Shown here: positions 24,242 through 32,606 of the stretch, in pieces
How the letters are laid out: each line of letters starts with the position of its first letter
How positions within the stretch are numbered: position 1 is the stretch's first letter
Assembly (NCBI GenBank): GCA_964011275.1
Contig: CAXGOB010000055.1
Span: 1-34,694, forward strand
Length of the DNA: 34,694 bases
Source of the DNA: UBA7328 sp002471345
GTDB lineage: Bacteria; Bacteroidota; Bacteroidia; Chitinophagales; Saprospiraceae
Direction: 5' to 3'
Program-made: the position numbers and the translations under genes
The notes under the pieces: model-generated
Seen by the model: the letters and a program-made list of their open reading frames with translations, nothing else
Told to the model about the DNA's origin: nothing
Database searches by the model: none

Positions 24242-25774
24242 ATGAATGATAAAATAGTAATTCTGGATTTTGGGTCACAATACACCCAACTTATCGCCAG
24301 GAGGATCAGAGAGCTAAATGTTTTTTGTGAGATATTTCCTTTCAACAAAAAAATAGAGATCACTAAAGATATAAAGGCTGTAGTCTTGACAGGGAGTCCA
24401 TTCTCTGTAAATGATCCAAATGCTCCTCAGATAGATATAGAGCAGTATGTGAATAAAGTGCCTCTGTTAGGGGTGTGTTACGGTGCGCAATATTTAGCGA
24501 AAGAGTTGGGCGGAAGGGTTGAGAAATCTACGAAAAGAGAGTATGGCAAGGCAAAGGTTTCGGTTAATTCATTATCTCCTTTATTAGAGGGCCTTGAACA
24601 AGGAAGTCAGGTGTGGATGTCACATGCTGACACAATTATTTCTGTTCCTGATTCTTTTAAGACCATCGCTCAAACTGAATCTATTCCAATAGCAGCATTT
24701 GAATTTATTGCTAGTAAAACTCCAGTTTTTGGTTTGCAATTTCATCCTGAAGTCACTCATAGTAGTCAAGGAAAAGAAATATTATCAAACTTCATACTTA
24801 ATATCGCTGGAGCACAACCGACTTGGACACCAGAAGCTTTTATTGACGAAACTGTTAATTGGATAAAAGAGAGTGTAGGAACTGAAAAGGTATTATTGGG
24901 TTTGTCTGGAGGAGTAGACAGTACTATTGCTGCATCTCTAATCCATAAGGCTATAGGCGACAATTTACTATGTTACTTTATAAACAATGGCCTTCTTCGA
25001 AAGAATGAATTTGAAGATGTAATGGAAAGTTATAATGGAATGGGCCTAAATGTATTTGGAATAGATGCAAGCTCTGAATTTTTAACTTTGCTCGAAGGAG
25101 TAAGTGATCCTGAAAAGAAGAGAAAAATAATTGGAAAAACATTCATTGACGTTTTCGAAAGAGAAGCCAAGAAAAAATCGGATATCAAATGGCTTGCCCA
25201 AGGTACTATCTATCCTGATGTAATTGAGTCAGTAAGTGTACATGGACCGAGTGTTACTATTAAATCTCATCATAATGTTGGAGGATTACCAGAAAAATTA
25301 GATTTGAAGCTAATAGAACCTCTTAGAATGCTATTTAAAGATGAAGTTAGACGAGTTGGTCGGAGTTTAGAAGTAAAGAATGAAATAGTAAGTCGACATC
25401 CTTTTCCAGGTCCAGGTTTGGCTATAAGAATACTGGGGCCAATATCTAAAGAAAGAGTCCGATTATGCCAGGAAGCGGATCATATTTATATAAATAAGCT
25501 AAAAGAATCTGGGTGGTATGATAAAGTATGGCAAGCCGGTGTTATTCTATTGCCAATAAAGTCCGTTGGTGTAATGGGAGATGAAAGAACATATGAAAAC
25601 ACAGTAGCTTTGCGTTGTGTTAATTCCGTAGATGGAATGACCGCTGAGTGGAGCCATCTGCCCTATGAACTTTTAGCAGAAATATCCAATGATATTATAA
25701 ATCATGTCAAAGGAATAAATCGTGTAGTATATGACATTAGTACAAAGCCGCCTTCCACTATTGAATGGGAATAA
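24242..25774 (+). CDS. guaA: GMP synthase (glutamine-hydrolysing)
   Basis: GuaA converts XMP to GMP using ATP and glutamine. The 510 residues contain a class I glutamine amidotransferase domain with the nucleophile Cys79 (GVCYGAQYLA) and His168/Glu170 (QFHPEVTHS), an ATP pyrophosphatase domain with the PP-loop SGGVDS (222-227), and the GMP-synthase C-terminal dimerisation domain (RHPFPGPGLAIRI through PPSTIEWE). All key residues are present. The gene follows nusB by 36 bases, and the next gene begins inside its 3' end. Confidence 0.97.
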   Translation: MNDKIVILDFGSQYTQLIARRIRELNVFCEIFPFNKKIEITKDIKAVVLTGSPFSVNDPNAPQIDIEQYVNKVPLLGVCYGAQYLAKELGGRVEKSTKREYGKAKVSVNSLSPLLEGLEQGSQVWMSHADTIISVPDSFKTIAQTESIPIAAFEFIASKTPVFGLQFHPEVTHSSQGKEILSNFILNIAGAQPTWTPEAFIDETVNWIKESVGTEKVLLGLSGGVDSTIAASLIHKAIGDNLLCYFINNGLLRKNEFEDVMESYNGMGLNVFGIDASSEFLTLLEGVSDPEKKRKIIGKTFIDVFEREAKKKSDIKWLAQGTIYPDVIESVSVHGPSVTIKSHHNVGGLPEKLDLKLIEPLRMLFKDEVRRVGRSLEVKNEIVSRHPFPGPGLAIRILGPISKERVRLCQEADHIYINKLKESGWYDKVWQAGVILLPIKSVGVMGDERTYENTVALRCVNSVDGMTAEWSHLPYELLAEISNDIINHVKGINRVVYDISTKPPSTIEWE

Positions 25775-27125
25775 GTCCATTCTCATATTTTTAATACTTT
25801 CTTCTTTTTTAATAATGTCTTGTGCTAGCAATAAGTCTGCAACTAGAGTATTAAACCCAGTTAGAACAAAACCATCTACAGTATCTACTAAAGTAGATCC
25901 TGATAAAGTAGATACAGTGTCTTGGACTTTGTTGGATAGAGAAAACTATCCCCCTATTTCAAATGAGCTAGCAATTGAAATGAACCCTCTTATAAGGCCA
26001 ATTCAAAATGTGTCACTATTGATTCCTTTTGATGTGAGTGCAGAGACTACTTTGTTGACGAGAAGTGAAATGAAGTTTGGCCATTTCTATGCAGGTGTTC
26101 TTTTAGCTCTTGAGAAACTAGAGGAGCTAGACAAAACTATGGCTGTAAGTGTTTTTGATACAGATCGAGATCAATCAAAAGTGGAGAGATTATTACAAAA
26201 TATGGACGTGAGACAAAGTGATGTGATTGTAGGACCATATGAAACTAAGAACTTGAAAACCGTCGCCATATGGGGGCAACAGAATGATATTCCTGTGATT
26301 TCTCCTTGGAGATCATCATCAAGTATTGCTGAAAATAATCTTTACTACTACCAAATGAGACCGTTGATAGAGCAGTACTTTGAGGCAATACTGAAAGATG
26401 CTTTAAATAAACATGACCCATCCAATATCTTTATTATCAATGATCAAGGCAAAGATGATGACACGAGAGTCCGAGCAATTCATAAAATGCACGAAACATT
26501 AAATAAGGGAAAAATTACAACTCCACTTAGTGAATACAAAATAGTTTCTGATTCTATCAAGAATAGTGATTTTATGATGTTTGACACTCTTCTACACGAG
26601 CATCCCAATTCTGCACTCATAATTCCAAACTATTCTTCACGTGATGCCAGATATGTTTATTCTTTGATTAGGAAAATTAATGCGGAGATAGATGATGAAG
26701 AAATAGAGATTTATGGGATGCCAACATTAGTGAATGCTCAGAGATTAGATTTAGAATTTTTTAGAAGTTTGGATCTGAACACAGTTGATTTTAAACATAC
26801 GGATAAGAGCAAAGAAGCTGTATCAAAATTTGTTAGTAATTATTTTGAAAAGTTTGGTCATCTTCCAAATGATGATAGTTATCATGGATATGATACAATG
26901 ATACTTTTGGCTAATTCATCTGATTATGCCAAAGCAGGTGGATCATCAGAAACAAGTATTCCACTTCCATTTTTAAGTATGGGAGTTAATTTCCAACGAT
27001 ATCATAAAAATAGAATGACTTCGGGAGGAAATTCAGCCCAAAAACCTGGTGATTTTATGGTCAATTCAAATTTAAAGTTGATAGAGTATTATAATAGTAG
27101 ATTCAGGGCTATCACAATTCGATAA
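25731..27125 (+). CDS. Substrate-binding-like lipoprotein (type 1 periplasmic-binding fold)
   Basis: The sequence has a lipoprotein signal peptide ending FLIMSC, with the lipid-bearing Cys at residue 31 of the long reading. The rest fits a type 1 periplasmic-binding fold: LLIPFDV, MKFGHFYAGVLLALEKLE, DVIVGPYETKN, WGQQNDIPVISPWRSSSS and YHGYDTMILLA. Such proteins occur in ABC transport, and as LpoA-like activators; no transporter genes are adjacent. ATG 25731 overlaps guaA by 44 bases. A TTG at 25761 would start MNGNKSILIFLILSSF, a more compact signal peptide, with a 14-base overlap, and is a good alternative. trmH follows 3 bases after the stop. Confidence 0.72.
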   Translation: MTLVQSRLPLLNGNKSILIFLILSSFLIMSCASNKSATRVLNPVRTKPSTVSTKVDPDKVDTVSWTLLDRENYPPISNELAIEMNPLIRPIQNVSLLIPFDVSAETTLLTRSEMKFGHFYAGVLLALEKLEELDKTMAVSVFDTDRDQSKVERLLQNMDVRQSDVIVGPYETKNLKTVAIWGQQNDIPVISPWRSSSSIAENNLYYYQMRPLIEQYFEAILKDALNKHDPSNIFIINDQGKDDDTRVRAIHKMHETLNKGKITTPLSEYKIVSDSIKNSDFMMFDTLLHEHPNSALIIPNYSSRDARYVYSLIRKINAEIDDEEIEIYGMPTLVNAQRLDLEFFRSLDLNTVDFKHTDKSKEAVSKFVSNYFEKFGHLPNDDSYHGYDTMILLANSSDYAKAGGSSETSIPLPFLSMGVNFQRYHKNRMTSGGNSAQKPGDFMVNSNLKLIEYYNSRFRAITIR

Positions 27126-27128
27126 CTA

Positions 27129-27752
27129 ATGTTCACTTTGGATATTTCAGAGAAAAGATTGAATCGCTTTAAAGAAGTAGCATCAAGACGACAGACTGAC
27201 CTTACAGTTATTTTAGAAAATGTTCATGACCTACATAACATTGGAGCAGTGCTACGTAGCTGCGATGCAGTTGGAATAGATGAAATTTTTATTATTGATA
27301 CCGATCCTAGATTATTGGGCAGAAAATTATCTGACAATAAGAGCAGCTCAACAGGGATTAACAAATGGATTAAAATTCATGAATTCAATTCTATTTTAAG
27401 TTGCATTACTGCTGTTTCTGAGAAATATGAAAGAATAATAGGAACTGTGCTTGGTGAAAAATCGAAGTCAATACACGATTTTGACTACACGTCCAGTACT
27501 GCATTTATATTTGGAAATGAAAAAGAAGGGATAACACCTGAACTTCAAAAACATATAGATTATAACATGATAATCCCTCAATTCGGATTTGCTCAAAGTC
27601 TAAATATTTCTGTTGCCTGTGCAGTAACCCTTTATGAAGTACTTAGGCAAAGAGAGCAAAAAGGGATGTATGATTCAAAAGAATATTCAACTATCCTAAA
27701 TAGATTCAGATCCATTGATGAAGGCAAAAGACTGAATAAAATTAAGAATTAG
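27129..27752 (+). CDS. trmH: tRNA (guanosine-18-2'-O)-methyltransferase (SpoU family)
   Basis: The enzyme transfers a methyl group from SAM to the ribose of G18 in the tRNA D-loop. The 207 residues start with RLNRFKEVASRRQTDLTVIL, as in TrmH. The SPOUT motifs are present: ENVHDLHNIGAVLRSCDAVG (motif 1), FIFGNEKEGI (motif 2) and IPQFGFAQSLNISVACAV (motif 3, forming the SAM-binding knot). The C-terminal RFRSIDEGKRL region is basic. The RRQxDLTV opening and the FAQSLN motif favour TrmH over the rRNA enzyme RlmB. It ends a tightly packed run from nusB and converges on the aminotransferase, 21 bases away. Confidence 0.87.
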   Translation: MFTLDISEKRLNRFKEVASRRQTDLTVILENVHDLHNIGAVLRSCDAVGIDEIFIIDTDPRLLGRKLSDNKSSSTGINKWIKIHEFNSILSCITAVSEKYERIIGTVLGEKSKSIHDFDYTSSTAFIFGNEKEGITPELQKHIDYNMIIPQFGFAQSLNISVACAVTLYEVLRQREQKGMYDSKEYSTILNRFRSIDEGKRLNKIKN

Positions 27753-27773
27753 CATTATATCAAATTGAACGTC

Positions 27774-28970
27774 TTATTTTAATTTTTCAAAAAACCTTCT
27801 TATTCTTTTTGCAGCTTCAATCAATTGATTTTCAGAAGTAGCATATGATATTCTAATACAGTTATCATTCCCAAAAGATGCTCCGGCAACGGTAGCAACA
27901 AATTCTTCAGAAAGGAGAGCTTCAGCTAAATCCTGTGAATTATTTATGGATTTGCCATTTAACGATTTTCCATATGCGCTACTAACATCAGGGAAGAGAT
28001 AAAAAGCACCATTGGGTATATTCAATAGCATATGAGGTATTCCATTCATCAATTCCAACATCAAGTCCCTCCTATTTTTGAAAATGGCTTTCATTTTCGC
28101 CTTTTCATTTGATTCTGTAAGGAGAGCTATTGCAGCAGCTTTTTGTCCAAATGACGTTGCTCCAGAAGTAACCTGCCCTTGTATCTTAGCACATGCCTTT
28201 GCAATAGGCAAAGGAGCTGCCATATATCCAAGCCTCCATCCGGTCATGGCAAAGCCTTTTGACATTCCATTTACAACTATAGTTCTGTGTTTTACTTGTT
28301 CAAATTGAGCTATGCTCTGATGCTCACCTTCGAAAACGATATATTCATATATTTCATCAGAGACAACCAAAACATCAGGATAACCCTCTAGTATTTTGGC
28401 AAATGTCCCTAGTTCCTCTTTAGTATATACAGATCCAGTAGGATTACAAGGAGAGGAAAACAATATAAATTTTGTTTTATCTGAGAGTGCATTCTTCAAT
28501 TGATCAGCTGTGACTTTATAATCGTCTTGCACCTCGGAGTTAAGGCCTATAACTTTCGCTCCTGTAAGTTCTACAATTGCACTGTAAGAGACCCAATAAG
28601 GAGCAAATATGACTACCTCATCTCCTTTATCTAGTAAAGCCTGAGCTATATTATAAATACATTGCTTTGCACCATTAGATACAACTATTTGATTTATATC
28701 ATAATCGAGATTGTTGTCTCTCTTGAGCTTTTTAACTATTGCCTCTCTGAATTCAACAAGTCCCGGCACAGGAGTGTAATGTGTATATCCACTTTTCATT
28801 GCCTCATGAGCCGCATCAATAATAAAACCTGGGGTGTCAAAATCCGGTTCGCCAAGACTTAGAGATATGACATCATGGCCTTTTGACTTGAAATCTCTTG
28901 CCATTTGTGCCATTTTGATCGTAGCAGATTCAACTAGATTATTAACTGTATTTGAGAGTCTTATTTGCAT
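27774..28970 (-). CDS. Aspartate/aromatic-type aminotransferase, class I (PLP)
   Basis: The enzyme is a fold-type I PLP aminotransferase of subgroup I-gamma, probably aspartate transaminase; prephenate or aromatic amino acids are possible substrates. Visible parts are ISLSLGEPDFDTP, YTHYTPVPGLVEFREAI, the SNGAKQCIYN loop, FSSPCNPTGSVYTKEEL, VVSDEIYEYIVFEG, and GMSKGFAMTGWRLGYMA with the Schiff-base Lys238. The frame opens at 28988, but ATG 28970 gives 398 residues with the normal start, and a candidate -7 box covers 28986-28993. Confidence 0.88.
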   Translation of the reverse strand: MQIRLSNTVNNLVESATIKMAQMARDFKSKGHDVISLSLGEPDFDTPGFIIDAAHEAMKSGYTHYTPVPGLVEFREAIVKKLKRDNNLDYDINQIVVSNGAKQCIYNIAQALLDKGDEVVIFAPYWVSYSAIVELTGAKVIGLNSEVQDDYKVTADQLKNALSDKTKFILFSSPCNPTGSVYTKEELGTFAKILEGYPDVLVVSDEIYEYIVFEGEHQSIAQFEQVKHRTIVVNGMSKGFAMTGWRLGYMAAPLPIAKACAKIQGQVTSGATSFGQKAAAIALLTESNEKAKMKAIFKNRRDLMLELMNGIPHMLLNIPNGAFYLFPDVSSAYGKSLNGKSINNSQDLAEALLSEEFVATVAGASFGNDNCIRISYATSENQLIEAAKRIRRFFEKLK

Positions 28971-28985
28971 TTGAAAAATTTGGCT

Positions 28986-28993
28986 CAAAAATA
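28986..28993 (-). promoter_or_regulatory. Candidate -7 box for the aminotransferase gene
   Basis: On the minus strand it reads TATTTTTG, an exact match to TAnnTTTG, 15 bases before the preferred ATG at 28970. It overlaps the alternative start at 28988. No -33 TTG is visible. Confidence 0.3.
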
Positions 28994-29108
28994 GATAAAG
29001 AACCTATGTATTGATTAATTCTGGAAGAGAATTAATTTTTTAGATATAATCCGCATTATTTTTAACATTAAGGGTATTCCCTTGGTAATGTTGTTTATAT
29101 AAATAGAT

Positions 29109-29116
29109 TAACTTTG
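29109..29116 (+). promoter_or_regulatory. Candidate -7 box for the OmpA/TSP3 gene
   Basis: TAACTTTG matches TAnnTTTG and lies 22 bases before the ATG at 29139. TTG triplets at 29082 and 29091 give spacers of 24 and 15 bases, both outside the common range, so the -33 element is uncertain. Confidence 0.4.
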
Positions 29117-29138
29117 TTGACTAAATCATTGGATTAAT

Positions 29139-30896
29139 ATGTATACTAAATCAGTAATACTTATTGTAATTTTATTCTTATCATTTTCATTTGTTTCAGC
29201 TCAAGATAGTGGAGAGGTCCAAGATATGGAAATGAAAGAAATGGATGACAAGGAGAACACTTTTTATAGGGACGGAATTACTGTAAAAGCTCTTCTTATG
29301 GACTACCAATCTCAAAATGGTGGTGATCTTGGCCAGGTTAACAAATATCATCATGGATTTGAAGTAGGATATCTTCGAAGTCTTACTGATAGAATTGGCA
29401 TTGGTCTTCCTCTGAAGGTTGGTGTTGTTTCATATGATGTGGAGTTGGATAATTTTCATAAGACCGTTGTTGGCATTGATATAGTAGGCCAGTACAATTT
29501 CGTAGGACCACAATCGTCTCTTATTCCATATGCCACTCTAGGATATGGCTATGTATATGAAAAATCGGGTCATGAGGTAGATGTTACAAATAACCTTCAG
29601 GCGTCAGGAGGGATTGGACTAAAACTTAGATTAGAAGATCGTGCATTTCTGAATTGGGAATCCCAATACAGGTATTCATTATCAGATAATAGACACAACC
29701 TACATCATGGATTAGGATTTCTATACTACTTAGGTAAAAGAAAAACAAAGGTTAAAAAGAAAAGAGATACTAGTGAGTTAGATTCTGATGGTGATGGTAT
29801 AATAGATGAATTGGATTTATGTCCTCAGGTACCTGGATTAGAAGAACTGCAAGGATGTCCTGATAAGGATGGCGATGGAATTGCAGACTATTTAGATAAA
29901 TGTCCAGAAATTCCTGGCCTTCCCTCAATGAATGGATGCCCTGATACAGATGGTGATGGTGTAAGTGATAATGATGATGAGTGTCCTAACTTAGTAGGAA
30001 CTAGAACTAATAAAGGCTGTCCAGAGAATGATGCTGATAATGATGGTATTCCGAATGACCTAGATAAATGTCCCACTGTCGCTGGAACCGTAGCAAACAA
30101 TGGATGCCCAGAAGTGGATACAGATGGTGATGGTACTCCAGACAACATAGATAGATGTCCAAACGTAGTAGGAACTAAAAATACTCTAGGATGTCCAGAT
30201 AGAGATGGTGATGGTATAAGAGATAGTGAAGATAGATGCCCATCTACTGTCGGAACAGTTGCAAATAATGGTTGTCCTTCTAGAACGACTACAACTTCTT
30301 CTACGGGCACAGATTTACCAGATACAGATGGTGATGGCATTTTAGATAGAGATGATCTATGTCCTACGAAGCCTGGATTAGCTGCTTTTAGTGGTTGTCC
30401 TGATACAGATGGTGATGGCATAGATGATAGTCGAGACAGATGCCCGAATACTCCAGGTACTATTGATAATGACGGTTGCCCAAGATCTACCTCCACTACT
30501 GGAACTAGTAGCACTACAACGGCTGCTCCAATTGCTCAAAGAGATTTAGAATTCTTAGAAATAGCGATGAGATCAATTCAATTTGAATCTGGAAAAGCAG
30601 AGTTGAAAATTGAGAGTTATAGAATCTTGAGACAGATTGCAGAAATACTAAATAGATATCCAGATTACAACTTGTCTATCAGCGGCCATACAGATAACGT
30701 TGGCGGTGCAGCTCCTAATCAGATATTATCGGAAAATAGAGCGAAAGCATGTTATCAATTCTTAATCAATGCAGGTATAGATGAGACTAGAATGAACTAT
30801 GCGGGATATGGAGAATCTCAACCAGTAGCTGATAATGGTTCCGTTATTGGCAGAACGTTGAACAGAAGAGTAGAATTCAGCTTGATTCCTAGATAA
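29139..30896 (+). CDS. OmpA-family outer-membrane protein with eight thrombospondin type-3 repeats
   Basis: The 585-residue protein has a signal peptide (about 1-21, ending VSAQ), an N-terminal region with the alternating pattern of an OmpA-like beta-barrel (about 45-200), then eight 27-residue calcium-binding repeats of the form DxDGDGxxDxxDxCP...GCP (about 214-448), each with two Cys. Thr/Ser-rich linkers separate repeat 6 from 7 and follow repeat 8. The C-terminal OmpA domain (about 470-585) carries SISGHTDNVGG and LSENRAKACYQFLINAGI, the peptidoglycan-binding motif. It probably tethers the outer membrane to the wall. It is a single gene, ended by the hairpin at 30906-30946. Confidence 0.9.
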   Translation: MYTKSVILIVILFLSFSFVSAQDSGEVQDMEMKEMDDKENTFYRDGITVKALLMDYQSQNGGDLGQVNKYHHGFEVGYLRSLTDRIGIGLPLKVGVVSYDVELDNFHKTVVGIDIVGQYNFVGPQSSLIPYATLGYGYVYEKSGHEVDVTNNLQASGGIGLKLRLEDRAFLNWESQYRYSLSDNRHNLHHGLGFLYYLGKRKTKVKKKRDTSELDSDGDGIIDELDLCPQVPGLEELQGCPDKDGDGIADYLDKCPEIPGLPSMNGCPDTDGDGVSDNDDECPNLVGTRTNKGCPENDADNDGIPNDLDKCPTVAGTVANNGCPEVDTDGDGTPDNIDRCPNVVGTKNTLGCPDRDGDGIRDSEDRCPSTVGTVANNGCPSRTTTTSSTGTDLPDTDGDGILDRDDLCPTKPGLAAFSGCPDTDGDGIDDSRDRCPNTPGTIDNDGCPRSTSTTGTSSTTTAAPIAQRDLEFLEIAMRSIQFESGKAELKIESYRILRQIAEILNRYPDYNLSISGHTDNVGGAAPNQILSENRAKACYQFLINAGIDETRMNYAGYGESQPVADNGSVIGRTLNRRVEFSLIPR

Positions 30897-30905
30897 GATA
30901 AAAAC

Positions 30906-30946
30906 AGAATTAGAAGAATAATAGAAAATATTATTCTTCTAATTCT
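30906..30946. terminator. Hairpin terminator shared by the OmpA gene and purE
   Basis: A perfect 18-bp inverted repeat (30906-30923 with 30929-30946) closes a 5-base GAAAA loop. It starts 9 bases after the OmpA stop. Its right arm lies inside the last codons and stop of purE (stop at 30933-30931). On the minus strand TGTTTTTATC follows, a T-run suited to ending purK-purE. On the plus strand the run is weaker (TCTATTTGTATTTG). Confidence 0.75.
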
Positions 30947-31422
30947 TCTATTTGTATTTGCACTTTCACTTTAAGAGCTTCCTTATATTTTACAAGTTTA
31001 TCTTGAATCTTATCATCAGATATACCTAGTATTTCTGCAGCTAAAAGACCTGCATTCTGTGCAGCATTTAGAGCCACCGTCGCAACAGGTACTCCATTAG
31101 GCATTTGTAGTATTGATAATATTGAGTCCCAACCGTCAATGGAATTTGATGATTTAATAGGAACACCTATAATCGGAAGGGTAGTGAGCGAAGCAGTCAT
31201 GCCTGGTAAATGAGCAGCTCCTCCAGCTCCAGCAATGACTACTTTGAGTCCTTTGGATCTTGCATCCTGAGCATAAGAAACCATTCTTTCTGGAGTTCTA
31301 TGTGCGGATACTACTGTGATTTCATATTGAATTCCAAATTGATCGAGAATTTCTGCTGCTTTTGACATAATTGGAAGATCAGAACTTGATCCCATTATTA
31401 TTCCAACAAGTGGTTTCTTCAT
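30931..31422 (-). CDS. purE: N5-carboxyaminoimidazole ribonucleotide mutase
   Basis: PurE (class I) moves the carboxylate of N5-CAIR, made by PurK, to give CAIR in purine synthesis. The 163 residues contain GIIMGSSSDLPIMSKAAEIL, VSAHRTPERMVSYA, VIAGAGGAAHLPGMTASLT and the closing VPVATVALNAAQNAGLLAA, all conserved. ATG 31422 (MKKPLVGIIMG) is preferred over TTG 31431, which overlaps the purK stop; both readings keep the operon arrangement. The last codons form one arm of a terminator hairpin. Confidence 0.96.
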   Translation of the reverse strand: MKKPLVGIIMGSSSDLPIMSKAAEILDQFGIQYEITVVSAHRTPERMVSYAQDARSKGLKVVIAGAGGAAHLPGMTASLTTLPIIGVPIKSSNSIDGWDSILSILQMPNGVPVATVALNAAQNAGLLAAEILGISDDKIQDKLVKYKEALKVKVQIQIEELEE

Positions 31423-31427
31423 ACTTT

Positions 31428-32576
31428 TCAAATGTTTAACGGTGAAGTACTAAATGATTTCTTAATTCTTGAAATAGATTCATATGGAATTCTTTCTTTT
31501 TCATGTATCAGGGTTACATGACCCATTTTTCTAAATGGTTTGGTATTTTGTTTGCCGTATAAGTGCAGATTACTTCCGTTTATTCTTAGTATCTCATCTT
31601 CTCCTGAAATAACAGTTTCTCCTGAATAGCCGGGACTACCTAAAAGATTTATTAATACTGAATGAGCAAGAATATCAGGTTTACCTAATGGAAGATTTAG
31701 AATAGCTCTGAGATGATTCTCATACTGAGAAGTATAGCAAGATTCAATAGTATGGTGGCCGCTATTATGAGGCCTTGGAGCTGATTCATTTAAAATGAGC
31801 TTTCCTGTTTTATCCAAAAACATTTCAATTGCTAGAATACCAACTAATTCTAGTGTATTTGCAATATTATAAGCCATTTCGGTTGCCTCTAAACATGTGG
31901 ATTTTTCGATATGGGCCGGAGAAATCTGATAGTCTAGAAGGTTAGCTTCATGATTGAAAACCATTTCTACTGGTTCATAAATCGAGACATGTCCACTTTT
32001 GTTTCTGCATACAATTACAGCAATTTCCTTTTCAATACTCACAAGTTCTTCGACAACTGAAGGAGTATCAAAAAGGAGGTCCACATATTTATCATCATGA
32101 CATACAAGTACACCTTGTCCATCATATCCATCTCTTCGTGCCTTTTGAACAAAAGGAAAGTTTAACTGCCCTTTTTTAAGAGATTGTAGAATCTCATGTT
32201 TCGATTTGAACAAGATAAAATTAGAAGTAGGTATTTGATTTTCTTTATAGAATTGTTTTTGAATTCCTTTATCCTGAATCATTGAAATAATCTCAGGAGA
32301 AGGATAAACTTTTCTACCTTCTTTTTCCAAATCAAAAAGTGCTGCAACATTTATTTTTTCAAACTCAATTGTAAGAATATCCACAGTCCTCCCAAAATTC
32401 AGTACGTCTGAGTATTCTGTTATATCACCTTCAACAAATTGAGCACAAACTGAACCAGCTGGAAAATCTTTTTGTTTGTCCATGACATATATATCCAAGT
32501 TCATACCTGACCCTGCCATACATAACATTTTACCTAATTGTCCTCCTCCTAATATTCCTATTTTTTTATCCAGCAT
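31428..32576 (-). CDS. purK: N5-carboxyaminoimidazole ribonucleotide synthase
   Basis: PurK joins bicarbonate to aminoimidazole ribonucleotide at the expense of ATP, and its product feeds PurE next door. The start at ATG 32576 gives 382 residues beginning MLDKKIGILGGGQLGKMLCM, the family's dinucleotide-binding opening; the frame is open 79 codons further upstream but that part is unlike PurK and runs into pyrC. The ATP-grasp core is visible in FPFVQKARRDGYDGQGV, VEELVSIEKEIAVIVCRN and ESAPRPHNSGHHTIESC. The stop is 5 bases before the purE ATG. It is divergent from pyrC with 30 bases between starts. Confidence 0.95.
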   Translation of the reverse strand: MLDKKIGILGGGQLGKMLCMAGSGMNLDIYVMDKQKDFPAGSVCAQFVEGDITEYSDVLNFGRTVDILTIEFEKINVAALFDLEKEGRKVYPSPEIISMIQDKGIQKQFYKENQIPTSNFILFKSKHEILQSLKKGQLNFPFVQKARRDGYDGQGVLVCHDDKYVDLLFDTPSVVEELVSIEKEIAVIVCRNKSGHVSIYEPVEMVFNHEANLLDYQISPAHIEKSTCLEATEMAYNIANTLELVGILAIEMFLDKTGKLILNESAPRPHNSGHHTIESCYTSQYENHLRAILNLPLGKPDILAHSVLINLLGSPGYSGETVISGEDEILRINGSNLHLYGKQNTKPFRKMGHVTLIHEKERIPYESISRIKKSFSTSPLNI

Positions 32577-32606
32577 CCTTACTACCTTCACAAAAATTTT
32601 CAATTG

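Noticed and set aside
29070..29084. AAGGG-TATT-CCCTT inverted repeat upstream of the OmpA gene
   Set aside because: A five-pair stem of this kind is expected by chance in the region, and it has no clear link to the promoter box.
29888..30514. Long minus-strand open frame (208 aa) opposite the OmpA repeats
   Set aside because: It mirrors the 81-base calcium repeats on the other strand; its composition is an artefact of the repeated Asp-Gly codons, and the plus-strand protein is unmistakable.
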